The notes below the pieces were generated by a model that did no database searches, was not told the origin of the DNA, and saw nothing but the letters and a program-made list of their open reading frames with translations. 64,000 bases of DNA, from the NCBI GenBank assembly GCA_964020975.1, contig OZ026620.1, positions 80,653,279 through 80,717,278 of the forward strand, written 5' to 3'. Positions 60,400 to 64,000 of this stretch are shown piece after piece (within the stretch, counting starts at the first letter, position 1; each line of letters starts with the position of its first letter). Made by a program: the position numbers and the translations under genes. The DNA is from Hermodice carunculata (Eukaryota; Annelida; Polychaeta; Eunicida; Amphinomidae).

Positions 60400-60715
60400 T
60401 GGATGCCTTTGTTGCACTTGTGAGTGTTGTATCTGACCTTGTATGGGGACACGTGAGCTGTTATGTTTGTCCTTATTGTGAGTGTTTGTGCCTGACCTTA
60501 TGTGGGGACACTTGAGTGTTATGTTTGTCCTTATTGTGAATGTTGTATCTGACCTTGTATGGGGACACTTGAGTGTTATGTTTGTCCTTATTGTGAATGT
60601 TGTGTCTGACCTTGTATAGGGACACTTGAGTGTTATGTTTGTCCTTATTGTGAGTGTTTGTGCCTGACCTTATATGGGGACACTTGAGTGTTGTGTTTGA
60701 TCTTATTTGAGAACG
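60400..60715 (+). repeat. Minisatellite of about 57-60 bp, five units, just after the second exon
   Basis: The unit reads gtatctgaccttgtatgggg, acacttgagtgttatgtt, tgtccttattgtgaatg. It starts about 105 bases after the donor site of the 60181 exon. Confidence 0.9.
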
Positions 60716-60744
60716 CTGAATGTTGTGTCTGCAATACCTTCTGT

Positions 60745-62286
60745 CAGATAAATAGGGATGTAACAATACACGGGTGCATCACTGTACAAAGCCCCAGGAT
60801 ACAGCATATTGAATTGCAAAATGGACAATAAAAAAAAATCATGATACTAAAGCAAAAAAAAAAAAGTCTGTGTTTGGGGTTTCCCTACCGACTCTTGCCC
60901 AAACCCCCCTACCCTAAAACTTATTATTGATTTTCAAAAAAAAAGAAAAAAAATGCAGGCAGATTTTCTTCATGAAATGCACAATTTATCCATTTTAAGT
61001 CACTTTTCTTCTGTTTTCAGAGCAAAAATTAAAGTTAAAAAAAAAAAAGCCTACCTACCTACCCTATTTATTTTTGGCATGTAACCTCAAGCACACTATG
61101 TATTTTCTGTGGCCTAAGATTTATTTTTCACCTTGGGGCCATCCTCTGCTGCAGGTGAGAATTAAAATCCGCCCAAAGATACTTGCTTCTCCTATGCTGC
61201 GGGAAAGTTTATTCGCCCAATGTAGCACATGCCAAAGAGCAACTTTCAGTGTGCTTAATATACCGAGATGTGGCAACATGGCACATTCCCCTGCAGGTGT
61301 ACAGCATATTAAATAGTTTACACTACAACTAGCAAGCACTAGTGCCAAAATTATATAAATATTGCAGTATCTCCACAAAAAAAAAAAGAACAACACGCAC
61401 AGATTTTATTTCGTACGGAGCATTGAGGAGATTGATTAAAAATGCATACCAGTGCACAAATTTCCTGTTTAACCATCAGTTGCATGCAGTTTCCACTCTG
61501 TATAAATTTGTCTCGCAATTAACCAGGAACATTCTGAATGTTTTCAAAATATCTCTCCCTTGGAAATGTCACTAAATTTCCACACTTATGTGACATGAAA
61601 ACATAAAAGTACTGTTGGTTTCAATAATCAACTCCACCATGCTTGTTTTGTTAAAAGTGTGCACGACACGTGCATGCTTCACGAAGTGCTAGAGTTAATT
61701 TTGGCAAACTTATTTGCATGACCTGTCAGCCAATCAGTGCCCTGAAGCAGGGCGAGAATCCTGCTGCCTGCTATTCTTAGATTTTTACCTCGAAGATAGT
61801 AAATTTATGCCAGATGACAAGATGGTGGGCAGGGATAAAAGTTTAGCCAATAGGAAAACAGTGTGATGATATTGACGAGGCTCTGACAGTTCCATTGATG
61901 CCAAACATGGCTGGAACCAGTAACAGAAGCATACACAGTTTGAGGCTGCAAAATATGAAAGTTTACCAGTGTTTTGTGGATTTTTATGGGTTAATGTACT
62001 GAAAAAAAATGATTTGAAGTTTTTTTTTTAAAAGTCTGTATGAATAAAATCATCACATTTATGCAACAAAATTGTTTCTGCAGCATAAAGTATGCAGTTT
62101 GATTGACTGGAAATGAGCATACGATGTTTTTGTTTATGTAAATAAACATCCATATGGATGCCCTGAAGATCGTGTTTATGTGTGTGGATTCTTGAAATCA
62201 TGTGTATTATATCATGTACTGTGAACACTGTTTCACAATATATATGGTATTGTGAAAAAGTATATCATTACATCCCTGCAGATTAA
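60745..62286. mobile_element. 1.53-kb hAT element with 8-bp target duplication and nested MITE
   Basis: The body 60753-62278 has ends TAGGGATGTAACAATACAC and, inverted, CAGGGATGTAATGATATAC. The flanks CAGATAAA and CAGATTAA match at seven of eight bases. A 270-bp MITE lies inside at 60847-61118. No transposase is recognised. The YAGGG end and 8-bp duplication identify hAT. Confidence 0.88.
60847..61118 (+). mobile_element. 270-bp MITE, copy 2, nested in the hAT element
   Basis: Same order as 23690-23962: aagtctgtgtttggggttt, aacccccctaccctaaaac, cttcatgaaatgcacaattt, cctacctacctaccctattt, ggcatgtaacctcaagcac. Confidence 0.85.
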
Positions 62287-62830
62287 TTAAGGTCACAGAT
62301 TTAACACAAAATTAAACACTTAAATAATGATAGTCTTTACTTTTTGCCAAGAGCAGGCATAGTTAAAAACAATGAAGAAAAAAAAATTGCACGTTACAAC
62401 AAAAATAAAATAAGCACTCGCCCATGTGAAAAGAAAATGTAAATTCCAATTGGGTGGGTGTATGAGAGTGAAAAATTAAATCTTGCACGATATCTTCCAC
62501 AATAAAGAGTTTCGAGTGTTGGTTTTTGCGTTGCTGTCCAAGTAGAAGATCGCTGCTACAGATTTGTGCACACATTCCCTGCTATCCGATTCCAAGACAA
62601 GATGCAACAAAAATTATTCCATTGTCAGGTACTTTATGCCATCTGTACTCAATAGTACACCTTCATGTATTAAAAATAAAATATACACCCACTCCTTATA
62701 TGGTTTCTCAATGTATGTCAGATCAAATATTGTCAACAATTACTCAGCCACTTGTACCACTGTGAACTGTCACATTTGCAGTAACTATCATGTTAAGGAT
62801 AAACACTCTGTGAAGATCTGCTGCCAGCAA
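62287..62830. other. Downstream intron, no gene seen
   Basis: Nothing recognised; the 62564-62848 open frame has no known domain. Confidence 0.4.
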
Positions 62831-62831
62831 C

Positions 62832-63190
62832 AATTTGTATGTAGTTGAGCCAAGGACTAACCTCATGAAAAATGCTTTTAGTTACTCAGGAGCAATACTG
62901 TGGAACACTCTGCCAACCCATATTAGAGAGTGTCCTTGTCTTTCAATGTTTAAGGAGAGTTGCATGTCATATCGTGTGTCATCAAGATTGGACAGATCTT
63001 AAATTAACTGGGGATTAATAATACTGTGTATACCAGTATAAGTTTCTTTTGATGTGAACATTTTTGAATTTGTAAAGCCTTCCCTTTGTATATTGTACCA
63101 AACATTTGCACTTGTACTTATGAGGGCCTCTGAGGGGAGATTAGTGATGATTAACTAACTGAGATACCCTTTTGAAATAAAGTTATATAT
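62832..63190 (+). mobile_element. 3' end of a CR1/Jockey-type LINE (5' truncated)
   Basis: Codons read TNLMKNAFSYSGAILWNTLP, then THIRECPCLSMFKESCMSYR and a stop near 63000. FSYSGAxLWNxLP followed by FK is the classic terminus of this LINE group. A 3' UTR follows with gagggcctctgaggggagat and aataaagttatatatatg at the end. Only the last about 55 codons are present. Confidence 0.8.
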
Positions 63191-64000
63191 ATGTGTCTCC
63201 CTTTTACTCCTTTCCCTATAATGCAATTGTTCATTTAATCTCATCTTTTAAAAAAATTTTGGTCATACATTGATGTTAATGCATAGAGTATTTAATATCT
63301 AAGTTAAAGTTCTTATATTATTTTAGACTGTGGAAAGTTTTGTGCCAAACTCAGTGTAACACCATGTTGTGTTATGTATTCTTATATGTTATGCATCAAA
63401 TAAACCTCACTCTGAAAACTATGAAGCAGTTCTGAGAAAAAGCTTTTGTAAACCTGAAAGAGAAAACACTGGGGCATTTGTTTGGAAGTGTGAGTTGGAT
63501 TCCCAATTTTGGAAACATTAACTATGTGACTGTATGTTTTACAGTCAAAGGTGTTCGAATTTGTAGGTTTTTAAGTCAATATGTTTAAACTCCTTGGATG
63601 ATAAAAGTGTAAATGCAATCTATGACTTGATTTTCATTTTGGGTGAAAAAATTTATCTAAGTAACTATGTAAATATGTGAACCATATACATGTACCTGAC
63701 ATCGTTCGATTTTGCAGCTCCGGTGAAGTCAAATCAAAAGTATTGAATTCTGTATAGCTGCATGACAATAGACAGAAAATTCATAAGCATGAAGAATAAT
63801 GGTCAGGATTTAATATATAGATAGTATATTAATAAATTTATTTCCTGTAAGCATGGTGCAATAACAACCTGAGTAAGCAAATGAGAAGGGGCAAGGACCT
63901 TTTTTACTCGAGGTGCAAAGAGCTATAGCCCGACCGGTTTAGAACAAGGTGGATCTCCTCAGGGACTGGAGACAAACTGCCATGCGGCCCACTTATATAC
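63191..64000. other. Downstream intron, no gene seen
   Basis: No exon resembling the next part of the C2A domain. The tttgcag at about 63712 is not followed by a family-like reading frame. Confidence 0.45.

Noticed and set aside
63700-63760. tttgcag followed by a short frame as the next RASAL exon
   Set aside because: The translation does not resemble the expected SRDDVIGK-like continuation and stops quickly.

Overview
The window looks like intronic DNA of a marine invertebrate nuclear genome. It is AT-rich and packed with short non-autonomous DNA transposons, LINE fragments, minisatellites and microsatellites, and has almost no coding sequence. The dispersed repeats built on TGACCTTGACC and on AGGCCCATGGGCCT remind me of bivalve and other lophotrochozoan genomes, but I cannot exclude a lancelet or hemichordate, so the species is an inference.

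Only one host gene is supported. Two small plus-strand exons, at 5585-5641 and 60181-60294, have consensus splice sites and matching phase-2 ends. Joined, they encode most of the first C2 domain of a RASAL1/RASA4-type Ras GTPase-activating protein. The intron between them is about 54.5 kb and contains nearly everything else in the window. I found neither the upstream first coding exon nor the next downstream exon.

Layout: 0.9-2.2 kb is a decayed CR1/Jockey-type LINE on the minus strand. 4.5-25 kb holds a family of about 230-bp TTAA-flanked elements with an internal hairpin, several minisatellites, a long inverted repeat, and DNA transposons at 12.0-12.9, 13.3-14.0 and 17.8-20.4 kb. 26.3-30.1 kb is mostly TGACCTTGACC repeats around a 576-bp hAT-like element. 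30.9-38.0 kb is a Tx1/L1-like LINE interrupted by two DNA transposons. 38.2 and 48.1 kb carry two hammerhead-ribozyme-like motifs. 39.4-40.8 kb is a diverged tandem repeat. 40.9-44.3 kb is a broken DIRS-type retroelement fossil. 44.7-46.2 kb is a second copy of the pogo-like transposon found in the LINE. 48.4-52.1 kb contains minisatellites, MITEs and microsatellites. 54.6-56.9 kb is the densest TGACCTTGACC array. Downstream of the second exon are a minisatellite, a 1.5-kb hAT element with another MITE inside it, and a 3' LINE tail.

The clearest functional unit is the RAS-GAP gene. The most unusual signals are the paired ribozyme motifs behind TATA-like boxes, the minisatellite that appears to have grown from one arm of a hairpin transposon, and the mass dispersal of a motif matching direct-repeat nuclear-receptor half-sites inside one intron.
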